From NCBI GenBank assembly GCA_021234155.1, contig JAJEKV010000081.1, positions 62,001-126,000 on the forward strand: a stretch of 64,000 nucleotides of DNA, read 5' to 3'. The DNA comes from Isoetes taiwanensis (lineage: Eukaryota; Streptophyta; Lycopodiopsida; Isoetales; Isoetaceae). Shown in pieces: positions 45,231 to 55,904 of this stretch; the stretch's first letter is position 1; every line of letters begins with the position of its first letter. Made by a program: the position numbers and the translations under genes. The notes under the pieces are model-generated. The model ran no database searches, was not told the origin of the DNA, and saw nothing but the letters and a program-made list of their open reading frames with translations.

Positions 45231-48178
45231 TTATAGCAGTTTGGAAACAAACCCTGGATTCGCCCTCCTCAGATAAAGAATCAAACCAACTCCAATAACA
45301 GCCACAGTGCAGCCAATTACAACTGTCTGCAAGCCACTTGTTGTACTCACAAGCTTAACGGGGTCAGTTGGAATTTCCGAGTTTGAGTAATCCAGATATA
45401 ATCTTAAACCCTGAATTTAAAAATGTGGTACCCATGAGCAATTGTATGGCGATATAGCATCCGCATAATAGATAAAATACCTTTAAATTTGTTGTCCGTG
45501 CAAAACTAACTGCTGCTATCAAGTCACTGTCACTTGATAGCAGTACCCGATCCCCCTCATCATCTTCGTACTGCCCAGCCAGAGTTAGTTACCCAAAGAA
45601 GAAAAAATATTTATAAGCTTCACCTACCATGACTTGAGGAACTTTTGTGCGATCAATATCATCCCCCAGCCGCTGAACAATTGCAGACATAAGCTCTGTA
45701 AGACTTTCAGTACCTGAAGAACAATTCCATTAGAATTGAATCCCAGTCAAATAACATTCCATTTAATGGCTCAGTGACGTATACCACAGTTAAATCTATG
45801 AACACGTCCACTTCTATCCTTCAACTTGAAAGAAAAAGAATTGGGTGGCCCAGCTAAGCTAAAAGTAGGTCTTCCAGCTTCTGAACCAAAGACATCTGAT
45901 GTCATTGTCGCAGAGAAGTTGCTGTTTCATCATGAATAACAAGATTAAGCTTAAAACAAGAAACAAGGGATACCATTGAGAATCCAGTTATTACCTTCTT
46001 GTATCTTCATCATCTTCCGGTGGTTCCATTGCAAATGCCGAGTCCCAGAACTTCTGCATCATTGTGCTTGAGATGTCACTAGAATCCCCAGCATTCCCAA
46101 CCTGTCAAAATATTACGTATAAGAGAATGTTTGTTGAATAAGATTAAGTTTTTAGGCTGGTAAGTAATCTTAAATATCCTTCTAACTGCTCCCTTCACAA
46201 AAAGCTAAGACTATGTTCATATTTCAAAACTATTACCAGTAAGTTCCAAGCAATTACTTACTCACCGGAACATCTTTTGAAAATGCAGTGGAACAAAGAT
46301 GCCTTTGAAATTTTCCAGGGTTATAATAGAGCATAATCATACCCTAGCTGACTTCCTAGTGAAAAAATGAGAATAGGATATCACAACTTACAGTTGCTAC
46401 GGCGCCATGTGTAAGCTGTAGCACATCAAGGCAAGCAATTATCTGTCCATCTGTCAAAATGTTAAAATCAGCAATATTTTTTAAGACACCAATAAAGTAT
46501 AGAACATTTTACCTTGATTGACAACAGGAAGGTGAAGAAATTTTCCATCATGCATAGTATGAAGTGCATCTACAATAGTTGTTTCTGGAGAAGCACACTC
46601 TGGATTAGGTGTCATCACCTGCAGTGTAGTAAACTTATGATTTGTAAACATAATATAGGGTTGTAAATCACAGCATGCACTCAGTAGCAAAATCAAGGAT
46701 GAAAAAATTGAAAAAAAACCTTGTCCACAGTAGTTATCTCGGGAGAAAGACCTGGGGCAACAACATGCAACAAAATATCTTTGGACCTGCATAAGAAAAT
46801 TGGTTAGCATCTAATGATATAGAGAAGGTAAAACAGACAGGTTGTATGTACCATACGTTAAAATCCCTTGAGGCTTATTGGAACTTGTGACAACTACGGA
46901 GCTAACCCGAAAATCACGCATTTTCTGCGCCGCAGTAAAAACACTATCAGAAGGCACCACAGTGGCAACCCTGCAACATATGCAATTGTCTAAGAAGAAA
47001 GAAGAATATATGCAGGCTCATACAACAACTTAAAACGTAATTCATAAAACTTTAATAGACATAACAATCGGAAGGACCTCAGAAATTATGAGGGAAAAGA
47101 ATAAGCAAATAATGTGTTGCCATAATAAAACATCTAAATAATCTTTACAAAATCAAACTCACGTACTTTGCACCTTCCGTGATCAGAGAACCTACAGTTG
47201 GCCGATACATCCTTTCACGCAATGTTTCAATCACTGTAGACGGGGCTGTTCATAAAGCTTTGTTAGAATGCTAAGTCGTCCCAAAATGTTAGGATGCAAA
47301 TTGCAATAATTCCGTACCACCCATTCCATTTCCCCATTGTCGTTCAACATCTTCCACTGCAGCTGCAATTGCATTTCCTTTCTCTGCTGCCCTTTCCATG
47401 CGTGCAATTGCATCATATAGGCACTTAGTGATATCTAAAAGAGCCACGACTTCACCATTTTCCACAACAGGGAGATGCCTAAACTTTCCTGGACAATGCA
47501 AACAGACAATAAAATATAGATTTAACAAACTCAAATTAATAAGAAATCAAACCTTGCACCATCTTCTGTAGAGCATCAACTGCTGATGTCTCACTCATGA
47601 CGAAGACCGGATTTCTTGTCATCACTCTAGAAACAGGAGTGTCCTCAGGTCTAAGTCCCTCTGCAATTACCCTTGTGGCAATGTCCTACAACTCCATAGT
47701 ATGTGTTAGGGACAGAAGAACTACTTATCCAGAATAATTGTCATAACCTAGTCAAGCAGTACCTTATCAGTAACGATTCCACATAATAATGCGCTTGAAT
47801 CGGTAAGAAGTGCAGCATCCACCCGCCGGGTTGCCATTCTCCGGCATGCATCAGCAACAGTTGTGCCATCAGGTATTGTTAGTGCTTTGGACAGCCTTAG
47901 CTTTTTCACTGTGCGCTCTCCAGTCGACCTGTGATAATCCATAACTCAACCATTATATGCAATATAATAAAATCAGATGTAGATACACACGTTCTATTAT
48001 TGAATGGACAATGTTGATAACAAAATGCCCAATTATTATTAAATTTACATAATTTAGCACGTCTTTTGTCAGAAACCAAATAGGAAACAAAAAATACTTA
48101 CTTTGAAAGGCTACTGGACCTTCTCATGCTACCGCTTTCAGAGGTGAGCTTCCTCCTGAAAGGCTTCTTTGGCAACAT
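45231..48178 (-). CDS. CBS domain and PB1 domain membrane protein (CBSCBSPB type)
   Basis: Fourteen exons: 48178-48102, 47928-47763, 47685-47553, 47488-47318, 47245-47167, 46970-46857, 46786-46720, 46618-46513, 46450-46392, 46101-45995, 45921-45785, 45713-45628, 45570-45481 and 45410-45231. They add to 1572 bases, an exact frame of 523 residues. A first CBS pair spans about residues 34-155 (LRLSKALTIPDGTTVADACR ... LPVVENGEVVALLDI) and a second about 205-325. PB1 is at about 388-470 (FSFKLKDRSGRVHRF ... GLRLYLDY). One C-terminal membrane helix is near 492-511. CBS pairs bind adenosyl nucleotides and PB1 mediates protein pairing; the precise role of this plant family is poorly known. An upstream ATG at 48248 opens an overlapping out-of-frame ORF. 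Confidence 0.93.
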
Positions 48179-49680
48179 TAACACTTCCGTTATTCCTAGC
48201 CGAACCTGGACCAGCTGAACTGCCTCCTACTGATCCTTGGCCACTCATGGCGATACAAAACCAGCAGAAAAATCGGTCTTGAGACAAAAATGCGCCACTC
48301 GAATCCTGAGATGCCTTAGGCAAAACCCATATGCTAAAATATCAAACCTTGATAAAATTTTCCTAGAATTTGAATTTGGGCCATGAATTCAGCAAATTGC
48401 CGCCTTCCAGCAATGCAATGGAAGCGCATATACTACCACTGTGCCTTGTATTCTCGCCGCCACGCTCCTCAAACAGAGTGTGGTTCGTGTGGGCAATGGC
48501 CGAGGATCGTATAACGGGCATCGGAATCGTTAGTTGGGTCATAATGTTCTGGGGAATTCAATCGCAGCCGCTGGTTGTGCATGCGAGCGAACAAGGGAAA
48601 CGTGCTTGCCTCCATATATTTCAAACTAAGGAAAATTGTTTTATTTATTTTATTTTACGCTAGATTCGGGGAAGTATGGACCACATGGGGATGGCGTCTA
48701 TAGAATATCCACTACCATTGAGCACATTAGATTTGATTTTTCAAGTGCACGACATGCACCCATGAAAACTCTCGTCCACAATTTTGCTTCTATGAAGCAT
48801 ACTCAACTGTCATACTGCATGAGCTCCATCATTATCTTACAATTGCTCGTCTATGTGTTATTTCTCTAACCTCCCATTCTCAAAGTAACATTATCCACTC
48901 CTTCGGCATTCCAATGATACAAACCTCACACAGCTCGCCACCTTTCATGGTCATTAATCCTCAAACGTGGAATTTTCTCAACACATTGTTGATATCGTGT
49001 GTGTTGAACTTGAATTAATTCCATGTATAGGGTCATGGAATCAGGGATCCACTCCAAGCAGCCCTACAATTGAAGTCATGAAATTTTGGAATATTTTTGG
49101 TCTTGCAACAAATTTGCCCCAATGGATGTGCATAAACCTATGAAAAGTGCTTAGTGGTGGCAGGAATGAAGACACCCATTTCCTATGGCGTGTCTTTTAT
49201 TATATCTACTCCCATGTAGAAGCTTCTACATGTGACCAATAGAATGTGTATCACGCCTGTGACTACCATAAAATATTTTGCGAAAAAATCACATAAAAAC
49301 AAATTGCTTTTCTAAACCATAGGTTGTTCTTGCACTCCAAAGCCTAGTTTTATGGATAGGGCTTGATATTTGCCACCATCACAAGCACCACAAACAAGCT
49401 ATATCATTGTTCCCCCAAACTTTCCATCAAACAAGGATTGCCTGGGAAACAAGTGTTGCCCATAGGAGCAAACCCTTATTTGATTGTCTTGTGTAGGGGG
49501 TGAGAATATTCTCGTGATTCTCAAGTCGTATCCAAGGCCATTTCAAATGCAAAAGATTTTTGAACCTTAGCTTTGTGTATTTTGTTATTTTTAGCAAGCT
49601 TGCCTTTTTTGAGGTACAAGGATTCCTGCAATTATAACTTATCCATGTGCGTTGCCACCTCATCTAAAATTAATTTACGT
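48179..49680. other. Upstream of the CBS gene; no further gene seen
   Basis: This includes the leader with the 36-codon upstream frame (48248-48138) and AT-rich DNA. No coding or repeat family is recognised. Confidence 0.45.
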
Positions 49681-50207
49681 TGTTGGATCTTGATATGGGA
49701 TCTTGATATGGTTTAAGGTTAATATCTAACAAATGAGCTTGGGAGAGTGGCCAGTATGATTACGTATTAGGCGAAATCATATAGAGTTAATATGTATCAT
49801 GATTGGGAACAAAAGACAAAGGTAAAGACAAAGGTGTGCCAAAGGAGGCTAAACTCATGGAGACATCTATAAATAGAAACTAAACTTCAATTAGCGATAT
49901 CTCTATAGCTAGAGATCGGATTTGAGTGATTTTTACTTTCCTGTAACCGTCTCAGATTCCTAGAGCTCCTACAGATATTGCTCAATAACCTATTGCTATC
50001 CCTGATCCTAACTCTTGGTGTTGTATGTTAAGGACTGCTAGCTCGAGGGAGGAGCTACAAGTGGATGCTAATTGTCTGATATGCCTTATTGTCTTTATGT
50101 TTCAACCTGATGTTACTAGTTGAGTGGCTCGGTTGGGTGGAGAGCTCTTTTGATTAAGGCTTTAGCTACTAATTTGTGTAAAGATTTTATGTCTGTTCAG
50201 GTGTTCA
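49681..50207 (+). mobile_element. Probable solo LTR or LTR fragment
   Basis: It starts TGTTGGATCTTGATATG, has a TATA box TATAAATA at 49868-49875, and ends near GTTCA at 50207. A few bases later CGTATCAGATCC resembles the tRNA-iMet primer-binding site. No coding region or second LTR follows. Confidence 0.5.
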
Positions 50208-50447
50208 GGCTGAGATCGTATCAGATCCAAGATTTTGAATCAGCAGTTCTAAAAAATATAAAATGACTGGGTGGAGCAAAAACTCGTTCCTCATTCTTAA
50301 CATGTGGCACCTGCAGAAACAACATCAAATTTAAAGTCTGCAACCAGTTCTTTTAATATACAGCACAATAATATGGGGTTTTAGGGGGATTTGACATGGA
50401 TGTAAAAATCATCATTCCACAAACCATGCCCCTGAAATAATTGAATG

Positions 50448-50672
50448 GGTTATTATATATTAAAATATAGATTCAATAGAAAAAATAGGTGCGTTAACTC
50501 GCTAGTTGCATTGATTGAAGCATTCTTATTAGGATATTGAATTATTTTAGTAGATCGACTGGGTTATTATAAAAGAAGCATAGATTTAATAGAAAAAATA
50601 AGCATGTTAACTCACTGATTGCATTGATAAAAACATTCTTATTCGGATATTCAATTATTTTGGTAGATGAGG
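50448..50672. repeat. Diverged tandem duplication, unit about 115 bp
   Basis: Two copies of GGGTTATTATA...GATT(C/T)AATAGAAAAAATA...CATTCTTATT(A/C)GGATATT lie next to each other. Confidence 0.7.
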
Positions 50673-50812
50673 TTTGAATCTCGTATTTCATATTTCAAAA
50701 CCACAACGAATTTGTATTTCGTATTTCAAATTCATAGGCGTCTCTAATCATAAGTGACCATAGTTAAAATGAGAGGTGCCTAGAGGCTCCAACATACGAT
50801 CTGTGCCATAGG

Positions 50813-52365
50813 TGTGACGTTCCAGCACAGTATACGGTCCCAGGACATATACTGTACCGCCTCGTCACGCGTACACGCCACTCCGACTGACGTGTACGCC
50901 GATGTGTAGCCAGGTGGGTAGCCCCTAAGGGGGCAACTTGCTAGGTATGTGCCTTTAATATTAATGTGCACATTTACCAATGTGCACATTAATGTGGGCA
51001 CACCTTTCCATGTGGGCACATTTTGCCACCTAGCCATTAAAGGCAAGTGGGCCCATTCCCAATTATCCCACATGCCAAAAGGGATAATTGGAAACCCTAG
51101 CATAACCCCCTTGTCTATTTAGGTAGGAGAAACCCTAATTTGGCCATTTTCGTTCCTAGGGTTTTAGAGCTCTGTTTTGGCTGCTTCAAGAGCCAAAACC
51201 GCCTCCCAGGCTTTGTCTGAGCGAATTGCACCATTAGTTTCCCTTGATTCGAGCAGTTCAGTAGGATGGTCGAACTCAGGTTAGGAGGAGCAACTCAAGG
51301 ATCAGGTATTTAGTCAATTTAATAGCCTAAACCGTCTTTTAGTCATAGAATCAGTAGGTTTAGCCTATTAAATTGCCCATAGCAGCCATCTAGATCCCTA
51401 GATACCAGACTCTAACTAAAGAACCTAACTCTATGATATAGACTAGATATAGTTCTTTAGTTCTTCTGTGATGTATATGGATGATGTATCTCTATGAACT
51501 CCTTGTATTGGGAATGGGGGAATGCTCCTAGATTAGCCTCTCTAGCACACTATAGATTCGGCCTGTGTACAAGAACCACACCTGGTTGTGGGTGAAGGGG
51601 CCAGACTGGCTAAGAAGGAGGTTCGTGTTCTGACTCTTGAACGATCCCTCTGGTGTGTAAGACCTACCGGGGATCATTGTGACTAGGTCTAATGGCTTAC
51701 CACTGAGTGTGGGTAAGGCATGGACTCGACACCCGTGAAGTGGTGTTCACTTTCCAGTGGGTTCAGTCGAATACGGGTAGTGGCCCTCTAGTCACCTTGA
51801 GTCAGCATGTAGATCTCTGGAGGGAGTGATCCCTACCTGCCCCATCGGAACTGGGGAGATGAAACCCAGGAATAGCCCTCTTTGGCTATGCATCCGGCGG
51901 GCTACAGTAAGGTCCCGACACTTTTCAGCCTACTCTGCAAAGTGTGCACAGGAGGGGCGGATGGAGTGGACAAACCTATGCCATGTTCTTATGCCAGCCA
52001 AATCCATTGCCATGAATTCTGTCTGCAATGAACTCTGGAGACCCAAGCCGTCAGTCCTCCCTTCGAGTCTGAGCCTTGGGTAGGATCCTTATGTATGATG
52101 CTGATCATTGTCTATGCAGATGTTGATGCACCACCCTTCGAGGTGGATATGTGATTATGTTGTATACTGACATGTATGTTTACGCTTCCGCAGCTAGGTA
52201 GGCCCTGAGGGAGACAGGGTAAAATGACCCCTTCACTCTTCCCACTGGAACTCGTTACGGGTGCCGTGTTATGTGGAGGGCCCTGTATCAGTATGGAGCT
52301 GGTATGGGGGATGAACTTCTGTTTGTATATGGTGAGTGCACCGTATACGAGTAGGGGACGTCACA
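50813..52365 (+). repeat. 5' LTR of the H3-carrying element
   Basis: It starts TGTGACGTTCC and ends GGGGACGTCACA; these are short inverted repeats with TG and CA ends, as LTRs have. An internal set of TGTGCACATT and TGTGGGCACA repeats lies at 50960-51020. It joins the primer-binding site after one base. Confidence 0.75.
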
Positions 52366-52366
52366 G

Positions 52367-52378
52367 TGGTATCAGAGC
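52367..52378 (+). other. Primer-binding site, tRNA-iMet type
   Basis: TGGTATCAGAGC at 52367-52378 is the standard plant initiator-methionine tRNA site, placed one base after the LTR. Confidence 0.85.
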
Positions 52379-52564
52379 AATGTTCTTGGTGACCAAGAGC
52401 AAAGCACTGACCATGCTCCCAGTAGTACTAACTTGATAGGATCCTCAAACCTCGAAAAATGGAAAAAAAAAATTCTTCTCATTTTTGTAGTATATGCTAA
52501 GCTAGTAACAGTTAAAATGAATGGAAACATAAAAAGACTAAAATTAGTGAGCCAACCTAGGATG

Positions 52565-52627
52565 GTCTCACACGTCGCGCCAGGACAGATAATGAGAATC
52601 TCACGGGCTGGGCGCAACGTGTGAGAC
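52565..52627. promoter_or_regulatory. Palindrome 1 (upstream of H3-like ORF)
   Basis: The left arm GTCTCACACGTCGCGCC pairs with the right arm GGGCGCAACGTGTGAGAC with one mismatch. The loop differs from those of the other three copies. Confidence 0.8.
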
Positions 52628-52774
52628 ATTCAGCTTGAAACACATTAAAAAGTCATAAATTACAGAAAAATAACTTGATAATTCTAATTTTAAGCTAGGA
52701 ATTAGTAGAATTGGCATATCATATCCCTAGAAACATGCTTAGAAAATATAAAATTTAGCATCGGAATCTGCCAT

Positions 52775-52841
52775 GTCTCACACGTCGCGCCAGGACAAAA
52801 AATGAACTTTTCATTTTCGGGCTGGGCGCAACGTGTGAGAC
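52775..52841. promoter_or_regulatory. Palindrome 2 (upstream of H3-like ORF)
   Basis: It has the same arms as palindrome 1. The loop holds a second palindrome AAAATGAACTTTTCATTTT. It ends 79 bases before the TATA box. Confidence 0.82.
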
Positions 52842-52919
52842 CATGCTTAAATTTAGATGTTTTAGATTTTTTAGGTGACCCAAAAAGGTAGCTTAAAATT
52901 TAACCTAAAATCGCCCGCC

Positions 52920-52927
52920 TATAAATA
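52920..52927 (+). promoter_or_regulatory. TATA box of the H3-like ORF
   Basis: TATAAATA, 104 bases before the ATG at 53024. The second module has the same box before its ORF. Confidence 0.6.
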
Positions 52928-53023
52928 GATCTAGCCCCCCCGCTTCAAGTCCCCTTCCTTAGGAAAGCTGCCCCCGCTTTAAAGCGATCTTCGGGCGCAT
53001 TTCGGATCGAAGAACCGCCAAAT

Positions 53024-54269
53024 ATGGTCCCAACAAAAGCAGATCGCCAGAAGCCCGCCAGCGAATCTTCCAAATACGCTGATCCCGCCTTTGATACGAG
53101 GGATACTGCAAGAACGCCTTTTCAGGCAAGGCGAATCTTTATCAAGTGAGGAGGCAGACTCAGTCCAAAGCGACGGGACAGAGGTCCTAGACGACGAGCG
53201 CCCAGACATCATGCACCAAATCCTCGAAGAAGTCGCCGAGGAGGAAAGGAGGAGGAAGGAGGAACGGGAACAGCACAGACAGCCGACCATCGAGGAGCAA
53301 CTCGAAGCTTGGGCTCGTCTGAAGGAGGCTGAGGAGAGAGAGGAGCAGCAGCAGCCGAGGCTTGATCCTGCTGAAGAAGAAGACCTCGCAGCGTTCATCA
53401 GGAAGTACGAAGCCAAAGAGCGTCGCCGAGAGAGGAAGAGAAAGAGACAGGAGGAGGAGCCTACCACAGCCGGCGAGCCGAAGAAGAAGAAGGGCAAGGG
53501 CATAAAGGCGGGCAAAAGAACAGTTGTGAAGGTTAAGAGGGTAAAGGGTGTAGCCATCAACGAGCCATCAGGCGAACAGACCCTGCCCTCTACCAACGAC
53601 TACGACGAAGATTACGTCCCCAACACTGAGGGGGCAAGCTCTTCAAAACCCCCGGTCGTGGAGAAGGAAGTACCTGAGCAGGTGGCACCTGAGCAGGAGC
53701 AGCCCGGGCAGGCACCGAAGCCCCCACCCTACCCAACGTGGGATAAGAACAAAGCCCAGCAGCCACAACGGGAGGCGTATGTGATAGACCCCGTAAAGGT
53801 CTATCAAAAGAAGCTGAAGGAACACAATGCCTTCATGGCGAAGTGGGAGGCATACAATGCTTATTATCAGGAGCACAGAGTAAGAACCATCGAAGGTGGA
53901 GTGCCCCCGAAACAGACTCTGAAGCTGCCACCACCGAAGCCCAAGCCTCCTAGAGCACCAGGGAAGAAGAGGACCGACAGGAAGCAGTCGGAGATAAGAG
54001 CTCTCAAGGAGATCCGGCACTTCCAGCGAAGTTACGGATTTTTGATTCCCCGAGCACCGTTCGCCCGCCTGGTCCGAGAAGTCATCCAGGAATACAACAC
54101 GGACATGAGGGTGACCGATGAAATGTTGCTGTGCATACAGGAGGCAGCAGAGCAGAAACTGGTGCAGCACTTTGAAGATTCGACGGCCTGCACAGTTCAC
54201 GCGAAGAGAGTCACACTCATCAGGCAAGACATGCATCTTGCTAGGCACATTAAGGGAGAACGCCCTTAA
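53024..54269 (+). CDS. Histone-H3-fold protein with a long N-terminal extension
   Basis: The open frame runs from 52983 to 54269. The last 89 residues (from 54000) are a full histone H3 fold: ALKEIRHFQRS (alpha-N), FARLVREVIQEY (alpha-1), NTDMRV (loop 1), an alpha-2 helix with QEAAEQKLVQHFED, HAKRVTLIRQD (loop 2) and the end MHLARHIKGERP. Loop 1 has the length of canonical H3, not the longer loop of CENP-A. About 300 residues precede it: an acidic and Glu/Arg-rich coiled region, a basic PKKKKGKGIKAGK nuclear-type signal and Pro-rich stretches. The frame has no ATG before 53211, but an ATG in good context at 53024 (MVPTKADRQK) is in another frame that stops at about 53148, so a one-base shift may be present. 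H3 pairs with H4 in nucleosomes; its role here is unknown. Confidence 0.8.
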
Positions 54270-54413
54270 ACCTTTTGTAAATAATACAAAATTTTTGTTA
54301 ATATAAAGAATTTTTGGGTAAATAATATATTTAATCTTGCTTAATTAGGTTAAGATATTGAATTCTGCACTTGTTTTGGTTAAATTGGACATTTTGAGCA
54401 AAATTGAGACGAT

Positions 54414-54480
54414 GTCTCACACGTCGCGCCAGGACAAAAAATGAACTTTTCATTTTCGGGCTGGGCGCAACTTGTGAGAC
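54414..54480. promoter_or_regulatory. Palindrome 3 (between the two ORFs)
   Basis: It has the same arms and loop as palindrome 2, with one change in the right arm (CTTGTGAGAC). It lies 145 bases after the H3-like stop. Confidence 0.8.
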
Positions 54481-54612
54481 CATGCCCAAATAGGCCCAAA
54501 ACTGCTCCAAATTGACCAAATAAGGGGTCAATTCTGCCTAACTCGACGAGTCTAGTAAGATTAGACCCTTAGATCACCCAAATTGATCAAGTTTAGCCCA
54601 TTTAGAACCCAT

Positions 54613-54679
54613 GTCTCACACATCGCGCTAGGGCAGAAAATGAACTTTTCATTATCGGTCTGGGCGCAACGTGTGAGAC
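54613..54679. promoter_or_regulatory. Palindrome 4 (upstream of ORF2)
   Basis: A slightly diverged copy (left arm GTCTCACACATCGCGC) with the right arm intact. It is about 200 bases from palindrome 3, close to the 210-base spacing of palindromes 1 and 2. Confidence 0.8.
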
Positions 54680-54870
54680 CTCTCAGCATTTTCTTCACCA
54701 TGCCATATCCAAATGATCTCCAGTCATTGCAATAGGTTCATTAATTGTTCTTAGCATGCTCAAACTCTAAAAGTAGTCTTCAAATTCTCAATTGCACCTC
54801 TTAATAGATCAGAATCACCCAATCCCAGTAAATTCTAGGTCATCCAAAAATTAGGGTTTTCTCCCTTTCC

Positions 54871-54878
54871 TATAAATA
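54871..54878 (+). promoter_or_regulatory. TATA box of ORF2
   Basis: TATAAATA in the context CCTATAAATAG, the same context as the first module, 122 bases before the ATG at 54993. Confidence 0.6.
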
Positions 54879-54992
54879 GGTCCCCCATTTCTCATTTAGC
54901 ACCCTACAAGTTTGCTCTCGACTGCTTAGGCGATCTTCCAGCTCCCTGAGGCGCTTTTGCATCTGTTTGCTAGTCTCTTCTTCGTTAGATCA

Positions 54993-55872
54993 ATGGCCAC
55001 TGCTAACTTCAGGCGATGGTACAACGCCAGTGCCCATGCTGCCGAAGCGGATGTCAATGACATCTTCCGAGTCTTTGGAAAAGAAATAGATGTCCAAGCC
55101 ACTCTGAATGCAACCCCAGCATATAGACAAGTTCTAGCAGAGTTCCAAGCTAGGGTAGGACCCTCCCTAGTCCAGCTCCCCCCTTGCATAGGCTATTTTG
55201 TTCCCCGCCCATCCCTTCAAGCAGCCTTGGGTGATGTCCCGAACATCGCCAAGTACTTGACCAACAAGGCACAGAGGCTGCCAGATTACATGGTCCTGAC
55301 AGTTAACAGGACCAAGTATTTCTCCTACACCGCCGCCCTAGCTAAAGATAAAGATGGAAAAGTATTGTTGCCAATGGGAGAGCCAGAACCATTGCCTCTA
55401 GTTGAACGGATGAGAGAACATGATAACATTGTATCAGGCATTTCTAAATACTTAGATTTTTGGAAAATTGGTCTTGTTATGATGACCTAATGGGACCTGT
55501 TATTGAATATTGGAAGAATGTTTTGAAAGAGCTTCAAAAAAGCCCTATAAGATACAACAGGCTATATGGGGGTTTTGGCCTCGTTCCCAATGGAACTCTG
55601 GAGAACCAAATATTCAAGAAGTATTGGAAGAGGTAAACAACTTAGAAGAAGAAGTAGAACATTATTGTGGTCCTGCTAGTGGTCGACCTAAGGAAGTTTT
55701 TAGGCCTGAGAATGCCAAAATGAATGTGCACTTGGTCAGGGGTTCAACCCTGGCCAGTGTATGTTTAGTTTTGGGAGTTGGTTACTGGGGTTATACGATG
55801 ATGATCCCCGACGTGGTAGAACTTGTGCCTATACGTGTCCTCCACTTTGTCTGCCATAAGGCAGCAGGATAA
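54993..55872 (+). pseudogene. ORF2 of the H3-carrying element, unknown, frameshifted
   Basis: From an ATG in good context (CAATGG, 54993) the protein starts MATANFRRWYNASAHAAEAD and stays open to 55490. It reads IDVQATLNATPAYRQVLAEF, NIAKYLTNKAQRLPDYMVLT and ISKYLDFWKIG. The next frame carries on with VIEYWKNVLKELQKSPIRYN, and a third (55510-55872) has an acidic coiled stretch (EVLEEVNNLEEEVEHY) and a hydrophobic segment LASVCLVLGVGYWGYTMMIP. Two frameshifts may separate one original protein of about 280 residues with a possible membrane segment near its end. I recognise no family, and it is not a histone. Confidence 0.5.
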
Positions 55873-55904
55873 GCTCCACAATAATTGTGTGATATAATCT
55901 AGTT

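Larger units (their letters stand above)
50813..55872 (+). mobile_element. LTR element carrying a histone-H3-like ORF and an unknown ORF
   Basis: A 1553-bp LTR is followed at once by a tRNA-iMet type primer-binding site, which sets the 5' end of an LTR retrotransposon. The interior has two modules of the same plan: two copies of a 63-67 bp palindrome, a TATAAATA box and an ORF. I find no gag zinc knuckle, protease, RT or integrase, and no 3' LTR in the window. The right edge is therefore not defined and 55872 is only the end of the last open frame. It is likely a truncated copy of a non-autonomous family. The first ORF is clearly richer in G and C than the AT-rich DNA around it. Confidence 0.6.

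Noticed and set aside
50214-50230. Second primer-binding site after the LTR at 49681
   Set aside because: CGTATCAGATCC resembles the tRNA-iMet site but has mismatches and no coding region follows, so it is mentioned only as support for a solo LTR.
52979-53596. Long minus-strand open frame of 205 codons opposite the H3-like ORF
   Set aside because: It is the mirror of a Glu/Arg-rich coding strand, reads as Ser/Leu/Phe-rich, and has no domain signal.
54000-54269. Reading the H3-like domain as centromeric CENH3/CENP-A
   Set aside because: Loop 1 has the same length as canonical H3, without the two-residue insertion typical of CENP-A, and the N-terminal extension is far longer than known CENH3 tails. 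It is best called H3-like.
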